NCBI RefSeq assembly: GCF_007752935.1
Contig: NZ_CP036319.1
Location: forward strand, 5,622,501 to 5,686,500
Length of the DNA: 64,000 nucleotides
DNA from: Crateriforma conspicua
GTDB lineage: Bacteria; Planctomycetota; Planctomycetia; Pirellulales; Pirellulaceae
Direction: 5' to 3'
Every line of letters starts with the position of its first letter. Within the stretch, counting starts at the first letter, position 1. The notes under the pieces were generated by a model that saw nothing but the letters and a program-made list of their open reading frames with translations, did no database searches and was not told the origin of the DNA. The position numbers were made by a program, and so were the translations under genes. Below, in pieces: positions 55,555-64,000 of this stretch.

Positions 55555-56073
55555 TCAGACTCGCGGCGGTCCTCGTAACGAGATGCTTGAGAGAGAAACT
55601 TCGCGAGGAAGACAAACGTCGACCCAAATTTCGTCCAAGGCGACGTCGATGGTGCCGAAGCAGACGGCCGCGATCACAACCGGAGCGGCGTGCCGCGCGG
55701 TGTAAAAATTCTGACAAACGCTGCAGCGATCCGAATCATGGGATTTCCCCGGCGACGAATCACCGGAGGGTGCGTCTGCCGCGTCGGCAAGCATTTCGGG
55801 CGTCAATTCGCCCGGCGGCAACTGGCATTGCTGGGCGTCAGCCGGATGCCCGTGGTCACAGCATTCCGCCGTGTGTCCGGACGTATGATGCCGCGTCCCG
55901 GCCGCGACATGGACTTGCCCGCCATGAACGTCACCCGAGCAGCACAACTCCGTCTCGCCGACACACTCGCAGTGCGACGAACTCACGCAACCGACGTGCA
56001 GCCACCCGGCAAAGTTGCCTATCAGCAACAGCAGCACGGTCAGGCTGGCGACAGCTCGTTGAAACGGAAACAC
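55555..56073 (-). CDS. Cys/His-rich exported protein
   Basis: A 172-residue protein with an N-terminal hydrophobic segment (ASLTVLLLLIGNFAGWLHV) and then many Cys and His pairs: HCECVGETELCCSGD, ECCDHGHPAD, and CSVCQNFYTARHAAPVV. The C-x-x-C-Q-x-F/L-Y-T-A-R-H ending looks like DUF2946-type proteins found near metal transport genes. It lies 50 bases upstream of DUF58 on the same strand. Metal binding outside the cytoplasm is probable; the metal is unknown. Confidence 0.6.
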   Translation of the reverse strand: MFPFQRAVASLTVLLLLIGNFAGWLHVGCVSSSHCECVGETELCCSGDVHGGQVHVAAGTRHHTSGHTAECCDHGHPADAQQCQLPPGELTPEMLADAADAPSGDSSPGKSHDSDRCSVCQNFYTARHAAPVVIAAVCFGTIDVALDEIWVDVCLPREVSLSSISLRGPPRV

Positions 56074-56449
56074 AGATTACTACAGCGCAAGAAGAGGACC
56101 AGAATGCACAAGCAGCGACGCACGGCGACGCGCGACCGGTCCCAGCCGATATTTACAGCGGAATCCAGTATGCCTGCGTCATTACGAAGGGTCAACGCAT
56201 TTGGTTTTCCCAGCAATGCCCGCACATGGGTTCTTCATCATCCGCGTCGCCGCCACCAACCAAGAGTGGAATTCTGCAAGAACGGCCTCGCAAAAGCAGT
56301 GAACGCCCGAACACACACCAAATCCAACTGGCGACTCCGCCCACGGCTTCCAGATCCCTATGATGGCGCAGCGGAAGCCTTGCGGTGGGAAGCCGCAACC
56401 TAGACAAATTCGCCAATTCGTCCCGCCAGATTTACACGCAGAAGATTCC
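56074..56449. other. Intergenic region without a recognisable gene
   Basis: About 375 bases between the divergent Cys/His-rich protein and the TIGR03067-type protein. No convincing frame, repeat or hairpin. It should contain both promoters. Confidence 0.5.
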
Positions 56450-56854
56450 ATGAAAACGATGCTGATTCTTTTTGCCGCCGGAATACTGGCGGCTTTCGCG
56501 GTGAAGGATTCCGCCGATTCGGATCTGAAGCGGATGCAAGGTGAATGGACCGCAATCGACGACGAAGAAACGGTCGTGATGGTGGTCGCCAAAAACAACT
56601 TGGAATATCGCAACCCGAAAACAGGCGAATGGTTCAAGGCAGAATTCAGTTTGGATCCGTCCACATCGCCCAAACAAATCAACGCGATGATCAAGGAGGG
56701 TGCGATCGACGAATTCAAAGGCAAAGAATCGCTGGGCATCTATCGATTCGCCGATGGTCGCCTGGAAATCGCCGCCTGCCGCCCCGGTGAAACCGAGGGC
56801 CCCAAAGACTTTGATGACCCGCGATGCCGCCGCTTGGAATTCACCCACGACTGA
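56450..56854 (+). CDS. Small exported TIGR03067-type protein
   Basis: A 134-residue product. The N-terminus is a signal-like hydrophobic segment (MKTMLILFAAGILAAFAV); the mature part begins with the L-x-R/K-M-Q-G-x-W motif of the planctomycete TIGR03067 family (DLKRMQGEWTAIDDE) and continues with lipocalin-like strands (KESLGIYRFADGRLEIAACRPGE). Function unknown. ATG 56450 is chosen at the signal peptide; the frame is open to 56360. Confidence 0.8.
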   Translation: MKTMLILFAAGILAAFAVKDSADSDLKRMQGEWTAIDDEETVVMVVAKNNLEYRNPKTGEWFKAEFSLDPSTSPKQINAMIKEGAIDEFKGKESLGIYRFADGRLEIAACRPGETEGPKDFDDPRCRRLEFTHD

Positions 56855-56923
56855 CCACCAACGGATCGCACCAGCCGGCGCTTTGGTAAACCGCCAAGCC
56901 GATTGAGCGATTCGCTTGACGGA

Positions 56924-58444
56924 TCACTGTGACGGCGACTGCCAATCGGGATGCGGTATCGGCATGCGAGCCTTGCGCTGCTTCAACGCATGTTCCAGGT
57001 CAGCACGAAACTGCTTCGCCATCGCGGGATCGCTTTGTGATCGTTCCGTCTGTTCCGACAAGTCGGTGGGCAAATGGTACAGTTCGTCTCGGCCGTCTTC
57101 ATAAAAGTGCATTAGCTTCCATGATCCCGAACGCATCGCCGAATGAGGACGCGTTTGACTGGTGTACCCATCATCGATCCCGATGGCTCGCGGCGTTTTG
57201 GCGAACCGTCTCTCCGGATGGTAGTACGGAAAGTGCCAAACCACGGGCATCGGCTGAAGCGATGATTCGGGGTTCAAGAACACGGGCACAACCGACTGGC
57301 CGTCCAAATTGCCCGGCAGTGACGCCTTCCCCACCTCCGCAAAGGTCGGAAACAGATCGGTGCCCGTCACCATGGCAGCGGAGGTTTCCCCTGGCGGCGT
57401 TTTCCCAGGCCACCGAGCTAGAAAAGGCACCCGAATGCCGCCTTCGTACAAATTCCATTTGGACCCGCGAAGCGGAGCGTTGCCGGCATACTCAGGATGC
57501 CCGCCATTGTCCGATGTGAACACGACCAGAGTGGTATCTGCGTGCCCGGATGCATCCAACGCTGCCAACAATTCACCCACATGATGATCAAGGGTCGTCA
57601 CCATGGCCCCGTAATTTGCCAACGCTTCACGCCGCGGATGACCTTCTGGGATTTTTGCCAAACAGCGATCATAAAGCCACTTCACCCGAGTATGAACGGG
57701 CGTGTGCACGTAAAAGTGTGACACCATCAAGAAGAACGGACCAGCGTGCGGCTTCTTCAAAAAACCGATCGCCCGCCGGGTCATTGAATCGACCGGAAAT
57801 TCACCGTCGGGTATTTCGACCCAACCACGCTTTGCATGGTCGCTGTAGTAGGAATAGGGATGACAACCGAAATCCTCCTCGGCGACCTGGAACCCTTGCT
57901 TCGCGGGACCATGCGTCGGGCTCCAACCCAAATATCGTTCGTGGTGGCGATTCAAATGCCACTTACCGAAAAACGCGGTTTCATACCCTGCATCGCGAAG
58001 GCATTCCGCGACGGTGACTTCCCTCAGCGGAAGATCCAAGGTGAAGGGCGGCGCACGCAGCGGGGCCACCACCGGCTGGTATCCGGGCCTGTCCTTGGTG
58101 ACGAATTCGAACCCCAGTCGAGCGGTGGATTTTCCCGTCAGCAAACTGGCTCGTGAAGCGGAACAAATCGGTGCCGCGGAATAAGCCTGAGTGAAACGAA
58201 CGCCCTCGGATGCCAAACGATCCAAATGAGGCGTTTCAAACCATGGGTTGCCGTAACACCCCAAATCCGCCCACCCCAAATCGTCGGCCAAAATCAGCAG
58301 CACGTTGTCACTCGCGTGCGTGGTCTCCACCCCGATACCACACACAAGCATGATGGCGATTGTGCAAAGCCGACTGCATGAACGGCGTTGACATCGAAGC
58401 TTGAGAATTGAAATTTCCGAATCTCGTTTGTCTCGCTGTGTCAC
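56924..58444 (-). CDS. Exported sulfatase (formylglycine type)
   Basis: A 506-residue type I sulfatase. ILADDLGWADLGCYG has the metal-binding Asp pair (54, 55), and CSASRASLLTGKS (Cys94) is the formylglycine motif in its C-x-A-x-R form. KWHLNRH and the TSDNGGH metal site are present too. The most likely start is GTG 58444, which overlaps the stop of the upstream sulfatase region and gives an N-terminal signal peptide ending near THASD; the frame reaches back to 58492. Sulfatases remove sulfate esters from algal or animal polysaccharides. A sulfatase-maturating enzyme is needed elsewhere. It is last in a three-gene operon. Confidence 0.92.
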   Translation of the reverse strand: MTQRDKRDSEISILKLRCQRRSCSRLCTIAIMLVCGIGVETTHASDNVLLILADDLGWADLGCYGNPWFETPHLDRLASEGVRFTQAYSAAPICSASRASLLTGKSTARLGFEFVTKDRPGYQPVVAPLRAPPFTLDLPLREVTVAECLRDAGYETAFFGKWHLNRHHERYLGWSPTHGPAKQGFQVAEEDFGCHPYSYYSDHAKRGWVEIPDGEFPVDSMTRRAIGFLKKPHAGPFFLMVSHFYVHTPVHTRVKWLYDRCLAKIPEGHPRREALANYGAMVTTLDHHVGELLAALDASGHADTTLVVFTSDNGGHPEYAGNAPLRGSKWNLYEGGIRVPFLARWPGKTPPGETSAAMVTGTDLFPTFAEVGKASLPGNLDGQSVVPVFLNPESSLQPMPVVWHFPYYHPERRFAKTPRAIGIDDGYTSQTRPHSAMRSGSWKLMHFYEDGRDELYHLPTDLSEQTERSQSDPAMAKQFRADLEHALKQRKARMPIPHPDWQSPSQ

Positions 58445-58445
58445 A

Positions 58446-59831
58446 TCACTGTCCGTTGGCAAACATCTTTCTTTTTCGCGACCGTTCCACACCCCGGGTC
58501 CACGCGTTCAACTCCCGCAACATCTTTACGTATCGCTCCGGATGCTGTTCCGACACGTCCCGTTGTTCCGGTTCCTCGGCGGACAAGTCGAACAAGACGG
58601 GCTTCAAATCAGAATCTTTTGGATTTGATTTCCTGGTTACAAAAGGCTTCACCAACTTCCAGTTGCCATCTCGCATCGCTGCGTTGTGCGTGTAATTGGG
58701 GTTTGCCCGGTTCCACTGCCAAAACAAGGGACGTGAAAGTGGGTCCGAGGCCCCGGATAAAACACCCTTCAAACTGGTACCGTCGATCGGAAGCTTCGGC
58801 GGATGCGAAACACCACAGACGTCCAGGATGGTCGGAAACAAATCGATGAACTGCACCACCTGCTCTCGCTCGCCCGACGGCCATTGGCCAGCCCAGCGAA
58901 AGAACAACGGGACACGTATTCCACCTTCATAGACCTCATACTTCGTGCCGCGATGCTGAAGATTAAAACGCGTTCCCGTCACGGGATCCGGCCCATTGTC
59001 GCTGGCAAAGATCACCAACGTTCGTCGTGACAGATCCAAACGATCCAATTCGGCCAGCAATTGGCCGATGCCTTGATCCATCACCTCGATCATCGCGTAA
59101 ATCGTCGCCGTTGACTGCTCCAATCCTTGATCGACATAGAAGTCGATCAATTCCTGCGGTGCCTCCAGCGGCCGATGCGGCGCATAGTGGGCCAAGTGCA
59201 AAAAGAACGGGTCGCGATGGTGTCGTTGAACAAAACGGATCGCTCGCTCAGTCAGTTCCTCGGTCAAATACCCTTTGTTGCCATGGGAAACCGTTCCGTT
59301 GACATCCAACCGAAAACCAAAATAGGAGTTGGGACCGATGAAACCGGCGAATTCATCGAAGCCTCGTTTCATTGGATGATAATCCGGTTCGATTCCACAG
59401 TGCCACTTGCCGACCAACCCGGTCGCGTAACCGTTCGCGCGAAGCACATCGGCAAGCGTGGTTTCATCCAAACGTAATCGAGACAACTTGGGGAAACTTT
59501 CTTGGTTCAACGTGACCACGCCGGTGCGATGCGGGTAACGCCCCGTCAACATCGCTGCACGAGCCGGTGCGCAAACACAAGATCCGCTGTAGGCGTTATT
59601 GAACCGGACACTTTCGGCCGACAACCGATCCAAATTGGGCGTCCGACTGGCACCACCGTTGTTCGAAGCCAAATCCCCCAGCGCAAAATCGTCCGCAAAG
59701 ATCAAAATCACGTTGGGACGCTCTGGCGATCCGAATCCCGCCTTCGCATCCGCTGTCGCCTGCCCACAACAGGTCAATGGAATGATCGGGACGGCCGCCA
59801 CAACCAACCATACGATTCGTCGCCAACACAT
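58446..59831 (-). CDS. Lipoprotein sulfatase (formylglycine type)
   Basis: A 461-residue sulfatase. The signal peptide ends with a lipobox (PLTCCGQ, Cys21/Cys22), which would tether it in the envelope. Metal site ILIFADDFALGD (Asp47, Asp48), formylglycine motif CAPARAAMLTGRYPHR (Cys87, consensus C-x-P-x-R), and further metal ligands in KWHCGIE and ASDNGPD. ATG 59831 is chosen as the longer frame overlaps the upstream gene. It acts in the same pathway as the other sulfatase and the sialidase-like fusion, from which it is separated by 58 bases. Confidence 0.92.
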   Translation of the reverse strand: MCWRRIVWLVVAAVPIIPLTCCGQATADAKAGFGSPERPNVILIFADDFALGDLASNNGGASRTPNLDRLSAESVRFNNAYSGSCVCAPARAAMLTGRYPHRTGVVTLNQESFPKLSRLRLDETTLADVLRANGYATGLVGKWHCGIEPDYHPMKRGFDEFAGFIGPNSYFGFRLDVNGTVSHGNKGYLTEELTERAIRFVQRHHRDPFFLHLAHYAPHRPLEAPQELIDFYVDQGLEQSTATIYAMIEVMDQGIGQLLAELDRLDLSRRTLVIFASDNGPDPVTGTRFNLQHRGTKYEVYEGGIRVPLFFRWAGQWPSGEREQVVQFIDLFPTILDVCGVSHPPKLPIDGTSLKGVLSGASDPLSRPLFWQWNRANPNYTHNAAMRDGNWKLVKPFVTRKSNPKDSDLKPVLFDLSAEEPEQRDVSEQHPERYVKMLRELNAWTRGVERSRKRKMFANGQ

Positions 59832-59889
59832 CAGGGCCCCCTTTATGATTGTCTTTGCCAATTGACCATTGAAGCCTGCGTCGGAAGAT

Positions 59890-62865
59890 TCAGTTCGCTT
59901 CCCATGGGTCCAACCCCAGCTCGGCACCTGTTTCCAAACCATCGGGATCGATGACCAAGTGCTTCACTCGCTTGCGCATCCAGGTGTACGTCACGTGGAC
60001 TTTGCCGTCACGTGACTGGATCATCGCCGGATATGACAGCTCACCTTTATCGACGTGTTCGACCACCGCGGCCTTGTTCCAATCGATGCCATTGGAACTG
60101 ATCGCAAGATGTAACGTCTGTCGTGATCCCCAACCGTCCTTGCGATTGCCACCGGCATGGTTGTAAAGCAACAGGTGGCGACCATCGGCCAACGTCAACG
60201 CTTCGATACCCGAATTGGGATTGGGCAATCCCAATTCCGTCATCGCGTTCCAGGTATTTCCGGAATCCGTCGTGACAGCTTGAAAGATCTTCGAATGCTT
60301 CGATCGCATCAAAGCCTGGATGCGGCCGTCGGAATGCGTCAAGAAACTGGGCTGAATCACTTGAAACGGCTGATTCTCCGGTTCGATTCTTCGCCACGAA
60401 GTTCCCAGTTCAGGGTGCCTGAGATCCGACAGAATCTCATAATGCATCCGCCAATCGTCATCGTGTTCGCTGGAAGACGGGCAGAGCAGGGTACCATCAC
60501 CTAAAAGCATCGGCTTGGAACGCACCGGACCGTCGATCGTTTCCGGCAAGCGACGACGATCGCGAAAGGACCGCCCGCCGTCATAGCTGAACATGACCTC
60601 GCCCCACCAATCGCGTGCGTTCGGACCGACCTTGAAAAACAACATCAGCGGCGCGTCACCGGGTGGTTGGAACAGCACTGGGTTCCAACAGGGATATCGC
60701 AGGCCATCGTGCTGGATCCCGTTGGCCACCTCGACCGGTCGCTTCCATTGGTTCCCATCGTGATAGCTGGACCAGATCCCGACATCGGGATGCTTTTCAC
60801 GAGTCCCACCGAACCATGCTGCTACCAAACCGCGATTCGTTTCGCAGATTGTCGATGCATGACACTGCGGGAAGGGCGCATTGGTGTAGATGAATTCGTC
60901 GTCGACCCAACCGGGGAACCGCGGCGTGTCCGCCGGCTTCGGTTTTCGTGCCACCAACTGGTCGGTAGGAAACTGGGTGCAGTCTTCGTGACGGATGAAA
61001 TAGATCCTGCCGTTTTCTGCTCCCACCAAAAGGTCCGGCTTTCCATTGCCGTCAAAATCACAAACGGCGGGGCTGGACGTATGACCGGCAACATTCCGCT
61101 TGGCTAGATTGCCGATCCGCTTGAGCACCGCTTTCCCATCGCGTTCTTCACAGTTCCGCCACCAGACCGCGTTCTCGCTGTTGGCCAAGATGTCCTGTCG
61201 TCCGTCACCGTCCCAATCGACCAACGCCAGCTTGATACGCCCGCTACCTCCAGCAGATTTCGCATTCATGCGGACGGGCTTGCCATCTTCGTCGACAAAG
61301 ACTCGCGTTTGATCGGTCGCTCGACTCTGGCACGTCAGATAACCTTCCTGGTCCAAGATGACCAAGTCCAGCTGACCGTCTTGATCCCAATCCGTGGCCA
61401 ACGGCGTCGTCCGCCACTGGGATTGCTGGTTTTCCGCGGGTTGATTCCACCAATAAAAACGCGGCGGCGGTTCCCGATTCCAAAACGGCAACGGCTGTTC
61501 GGTCAATCCGTTCTTAGTGCCGCGCAGCAGCGTCAAGCGAGGCCAAATGGAATTAACCAAAATGTCGTCAGCGCCGTCTCCGTTCCAATCTGCGACCGAC
61601 AACGTGGTGTATCCCCACTTGGCTTCTGCAGGCCCCTGAATCGACCCATTGGGCCCCGCCATGATTCGAAAGACCTTACCGTCGACCTGCAACAATTCGG
61701 GTGCCGACCAACGCTGGCCTTTGCCGTCCAGGTTTTCAAACAGGGCGATGTTGCCCGCCGTGTTGCCGCACAAAATGTCTTCATCGCCGTCCCCATCCCA
61801 ATCGTGCGCAAAGGGCGTGGCCAGCGCGCCGAACTTCAACGTGTCCGCTTCTTGTTGGAAATAGACCGGCTGCCGAAACACCGGGGTGCCTGTTTGACCG
61901 GACGCGACATTTTCCACCAACGCCACGCGACCGTCTTCATCACCAACGATCAGGTCCACGTCTCCATCACGATCCCAGTCGATGGCGGTGGGCGTGATCA
62001 TCTGCAGATGCATCACCAGCGGCTGTCCGTCGTCCCCGTTCAGCATGACGCCAACCGCATAGGATGGCTGCGATCGCGACCCCACGTTTTCGAAATAGGT
62101 GAACCCGTCCAGGAATTCGCCACAAATCAAATCCAGGTCGCCGTCGCCGTCGAAGTCAGCAAAGTTCGGACTGGGCCACCCAAAAACGTCGATCGGTGAT
62201 CCACCGGCGGTGATCTTTCGTGGCCGTGCGTAGTCATCGCCGGAGATCCGTTCGATCAAATAAACATAGCCGTGAAGCGGCCCGTTTTGCCAGCGTCCTT
62301 GCGCGTCAAAAGCTTGATCCCAGACGTAATCGGACCAGTCGCCAATGCCAACTATCAGATCTTGGTCGCCATCGCCTTCCCAATCCACATAACGCCACAT
62401 CCGTGCCCTTGTCTTTCCGACATGAAAACTCGCGTCGGGATAGATGCTGCGTTGGGTGGAAAAGTCACCGTCGCGAAATGCGGTCAGTTCATTGTTTTCC
62501 ACCAGCAATCGCGGTTGCCCATCGACGTAGCTGACCTGTGTGTTCGTTTTGGTCGGCCCCAACCGAACCCCGGCTTTGAAAACCGGCATTTTGACCGACG
62601 GATCCTGTGTGGGGTTCTCAAAGTAATACACACCATTGGACGGCTTATCAGGACACGAAACCAACAGGTCCAGATCCCCGTCGTCGTCGTAATCCATGGG
62701 CAGCGGCCAGGCCCAAAGCCCGACGCCCAAGTCCACTTGCAACCCAGGATGGTTGTACTTCAGCGGCTGCAACTTCCACTGATCGGGCTCCGCAGCCATC
62801 GCTCGGCCGTAGGCGGAAACACCAAGCATGGAAAGAAGCAATGCGATCCGAAATGCGGTCATCAT
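59890..62865 (-). CDS. FG-GAP/VCBS repeat protein fused to sialidase-like (BNR) domain
   Basis: A 991-residue exported protein. The signal peptide ends near AMAAEP. Residues about 50-650 hold nine FG-GAP/VCBS units marked by Asp-rich calcium loops (DYDDDGDLDLL, DWEGDGDQDLI, DFDGDGDLDLI, DWDRDGDVDLI, DWDGDGDEDIL and others). From about 670 a BNR/Asp-box sialidase-like propeller follows: HASTICETNRGLVAAWFGGT, PCWNPVLFQPP, SYDGGRSF, KPMLLGDGTLLCPSSSEHD, TDSGNTWNAM. The family acts on sugar chains; the fusion of an FG-GAP scaffold to the sialidase domain is unusual. It is first in the operon and its start is divergent from the GntR gene. Confidence 0.85.
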   Translation of the reverse strand: MMTAFRIALLLSMLGVSAYGRAMAAEPDQWKLQPLKYNHPGLQVDLGVGLWAWPLPMDYDDDGDLDLLVSCPDKPSNGVYYFENPTQDPSVKMPVFKAGVRLGPTKTNTQVSYVDGQPRLLVENNELTAFRDGDFSTQRSIYPDASFHVGKTRARMWRYVDWEGDGDQDLIVGIGDWSDYVWDQAFDAQGRWQNGPLHGYVYLIERISGDDYARPRKITAGGSPIDVFGWPSPNFADFDGDGDLDLICGEFLDGFTYFENVGSRSQPSYAVGVMLNGDDGQPLVMHLQMITPTAIDWDRDGDVDLIVGDEDGRVALVENVASGQTGTPVFRQPVYFQQEADTLKFGALATPFAHDWDGDGDEDILCGNTAGNIALFENLDGKGQRWSAPELLQVDGKVFRIMAGPNGSIQGPAEAKWGYTTLSVADWNGDGADDILVNSIWPRLTLLRGTKNGLTEQPLPFWNREPPPRFYWWNQPAENQQSQWRTTPLATDWDQDGQLDLVILDQEGYLTCQSRATDQTRVFVDEDGKPVRMNAKSAGGSGRIKLALVDWDGDGRQDILANSENAVWWRNCEERDGKAVLKRIGNLAKRNVAGHTSSPAVCDFDGNGKPDLLVGAENGRIYFIRHEDCTQFPTDQLVARKPKPADTPRFPGWVDDEFIYTNAPFPQCHASTICETNRGLVAAWFGGTREKHPDVGIWSSYHDGNQWKRPVEVANGIQHDGLRYPCWNPVLFQPPGDAPLMLFFKVGPNARDWWGEVMFSYDGGRSFRDRRRLPETIDGPVRSKPMLLGDGTLLCPSSSEHDDDWRMHYEILSDLRHPELGTSWRRIEPENQPFQVIQPSFLTHSDGRIQALMRSKHSKIFQAVTTDSGNTWNAMTELGLPNPNSGIEALTLADGRHLLLYNHAGGNRKDGWGSRQTLHLAISSNGIDWNKAAVVEHVDKGELSYPAMIQSRDGKVHVTYTWMRKRVKHLVIDPDGLETGAELGLDPWEAN

Positions 62866-62909
62866 GTTGAGAGTCCTTTGACAGGCGTCAAGTTGGCCGT
62901 ACAATCCTT

Positions 62910-62923
62910 AAGTCTATAGACTT
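62910..62923. promoter_or_regulatory. Perfect palindrome, probable GntR operator
   Basis: AAGTCTATAGACTT, a 14-base perfect palindrome in the 77-base gap between the divergent sialidase-like and GntR genes. Its T-x-T-A-x-A-x-A style core and position fit an FCD-type GntR operator, and it could control both directions. Confidence 0.75.
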
Positions 62924-62942
62924 CTATGGAGACTGCAAGCAG

Positions 62943-63650
62943 ATGCAGGAAACGAACGCCCAACGGGCCTATGACTATCTTCGAAGCTGCCTGGTCCAGG
63001 GCGAATTCCTTCCGGGCGCACGCATCCGCTACGGACCGGTCGGAAAAAAACTGGGAATCAGTGCAACGCCAGTGCGCGAAGCAATCGGCCAATTGGCCAA
63101 CGAAGGATTCGTCGAATTGGTTCCGCAACTCGGCGCGGTGGTTCGACAAATCAGTCGCGACGAAGTGATCGAGCTTTACGAATTGCGTGAAGCGATCGAA
63201 CCCTACGCGACGGCGCGAGCGGCCGAACGGATCGAACAATCGCAACTTGATCAGATCGGCAAGCAACTGGATCGCATGACCCAGTTGACCGAACGGACGC
63301 GTCAATCATCATCGAAAAGCGTACCCAAGAAGACCGTTCGCAGTTTTGAACAAGCTGACTTGGCGTTTCATATGCTGATCATCGAAGCAACGGGAAATCG
63401 CACGATGCTGCGAACCGTTGGCAATTCACACCTTTTGACGGGAATATTCTCGGTGGCCCGTCACGGATACGACGCGGGGGTGATGCAAGCGACCTGCGAC
63501 GACCACAAACGCATCCTAACGTCACTGCAACGCAAGAAACCCGACGCGGCCCGCGATGCAATGGCGGTGCATATCCGCAATGGCCTTGAAATTTCGCTCG
63601 CTGGGATCACCGACGACGACCATCGCTGGTGGGATGCTTCAAGTCGCTAG
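62943..63650 (+). CDS. GntR-family regulator, FCD (FadR-like) subgroup
   Basis: A 235-residue regulator: winged HTH (FLPGARIRYGPVGKKLGISATPVREAIGQLANEG) and a C-terminal all-helical FCD domain (ELYELREAIEPYATARAAE, then a ligand and metal site with FEQADLAFHMLIIEATGN, NSHLL and CDDHKRIL). The FCD domain binds organic acids, often sugar acids. It is divergent from the sulfatase/sialidase operon and is followed by a symporter gene, so it probably senses a breakdown product of the polysaccharide. The ATG starts 20 bases past the palindrome, so self-repression is likely. Confidence 0.93.
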   Translation: MQETNAQRAYDYLRSCLVQGEFLPGARIRYGPVGKKLGISATPVREAIGQLANEGFVELVPQLGAVVRQISRDEVIELYELREAIEPYATARAAERIEQSQLDQIGKQLDRMTQLTERTRQSSSKSVPKKTVRSFEQADLAFHMLIIEATGNRTMLRTVGNSHLLTGIFSVARHGYDAGVMQATCDDHKRILTSLQRKKPDAARDAMAVHIRNGLEISLAGITDDDHRWWDASSR

Positions 63651-63738
63651 GTTAGTTTCAGCGCGACATCGCCCACACCCGCCCACACCCGCCCAAACGC
63701 TTTCGCCATCCGCCCGCCGGCAAGGAGACCATCTGTCG

Positions 63739-64000
63739 ATGCACACCCCATCGTTTTATCCCGCCGACTGGGTCGTGCTGTGCCTGTACTTCGTGGCGAC
63801 CATGGGTATCGGCGCATTCTTTTATCGAAAGACTCGCAACACCGAAGGCTTCACCGCGGCCAATCATGCGCTGCCGGGTTGGGTTTGTGGATTGTCGATC
63901 TTCGCGACGTTCCTTAGCAGCATCAGTTACCTGGCACTTCCGGGAAAATCGTTTGCCGAAAATTGGAACCCGTTCGTCTTTTCGCTTTCCATCCCGCTGG
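63739..64000 (+). CDS. Sodium:solute symporter, 3' partial
   Basis: The frame starts at ATG 63739, with AAGGAG at 63722-63727, and runs off the window. The 87 residues show two hydrophobic helices and the SSS-family start: DWVVLCLYFVATMGIGAFFY, TEGFTAANHALPGWVCGLSI and ATFLSSISYLALPGKSF. SSS transporters take up sugars, sugar acids or sialic acid with Na+. Position after the GntR gene suggests it imports a product of the sulfatase/sialidase pathway. Confidence 0.9.
   Translation, partial: MHTPSFYPADWVVLCLYFVATMGIGAFFYRKTRNTEGFTAANHALPGWVCGLSIFATFLSSISYLALPGKSFAENWNPFVFSLSIPL

Noticed and set aside
55446-56403. Long plus-strand frames opposite the Cys/His-rich protein
   Set aside because: They are rich in Arg and Gln and run across the DUF58 start; the minus-strand Cys/His pattern is the more protein-like reading.
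63668-63700. GCCCACACCC repeated words before the symporter
   Set aside because: Only two to three copies of a short GC-rich word, with no clear structure or function.
1-64000. rRNA and tRNA genes
   Set aside because: No cloverleaf-like or rRNA-like stretch was noticed on either strand; a covariance-model search would be decisive and could not be run.

Overview
This window reads as chromosomal DNA of a planctomycete, most likely of the Pirellulaceae (Rhodopirellula-like). The signs are a DUF1559 pilin-like protein, several PEP-CTERM proteins, secreted proteins ending in dockerin-like EF-hand doublets, a large secreted protein whose N-terminus carries the LETRRLLAA-type motif of planctomycete surface proteins, a TIGR03067-type protein, small planctomycete-type secreted proteins and lipoproteins, and sulfatases next to a sialidase-like protein. 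I saw no rRNA or tRNA gene and no CRISPR array. Gene identities come from reading motifs; no database search was run.

Left part (1-11.3 kb): a surface-polysaccharide cluster on the + strand. It holds a Wzy-like polymerase cut by the window edge, two GT4 glycosyltransferases, a hexapeptide acyltransferase, a decayed UDP-glucuronate 4-epimerase, a PglC-type initiating sugar-phosphate transferase, and then an acyl carrier protein, AMP-forming ligase and SDR reductase. Two NeuD/PglD-like acyltransferases (one inverted) and a PglE-like aminotransferase follow. The last six look like a module that makes and attaches an acyl group on an amino sugar. A VanZ-like protein and a small secreted protein follow.

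Middle-left (12.8-37 kb): an envelope/export region. It has a 1431-residue membrane-anchored TPR protein, a CPBP (CAAX-type) intramembrane protease and a Wza-like export lipoprotein. Then come three tandem PEP-CTERM paralogs, two more PEP-CTERM proteins, a dockerin-bearing protein, and two secreted nuclease-fold proteins with C-terminal dockerin doublets. The TPR + CPBP + Wza + PEP-CTERM combination fits an exosortase/EPS system, but no exosortase lies in the window. Noncoding dispersed repeats and a near-perfect gene-conversion tract show recent rearrangement.

Junction (37-41.4 kb): a decayed mobile region with an orphan IstB, a tyrosine-recombinase C-terminal remnant, a strong hairpin, a NicO-type Ni/Co transporter, and a frameshifted beta-propeller pseudogene that ends in a 17-bp minisatellite.

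Right part (41.4-64 kb, visibly GC-richer): a metal-homeostasis cluster (ZIP transporter divergent from SmtB-like sensor, His-rich protein and Fur-family regulator), a prepilin-peptidase-like protein, a lipoprotein, a nitrilase-family hydrolase and a DUF1206 protein. Next is a minus-strand run DUF58 - transglutaminase-like - MoxR - His-rich lipoprotein - permease. The end is a polysaccharide-use locus: two sulfatases, an FG-GAP/sialidase-like fusion, a divergent GntR regulator with a perfect palindrome between them, and the start of a sodium:solute symporter.
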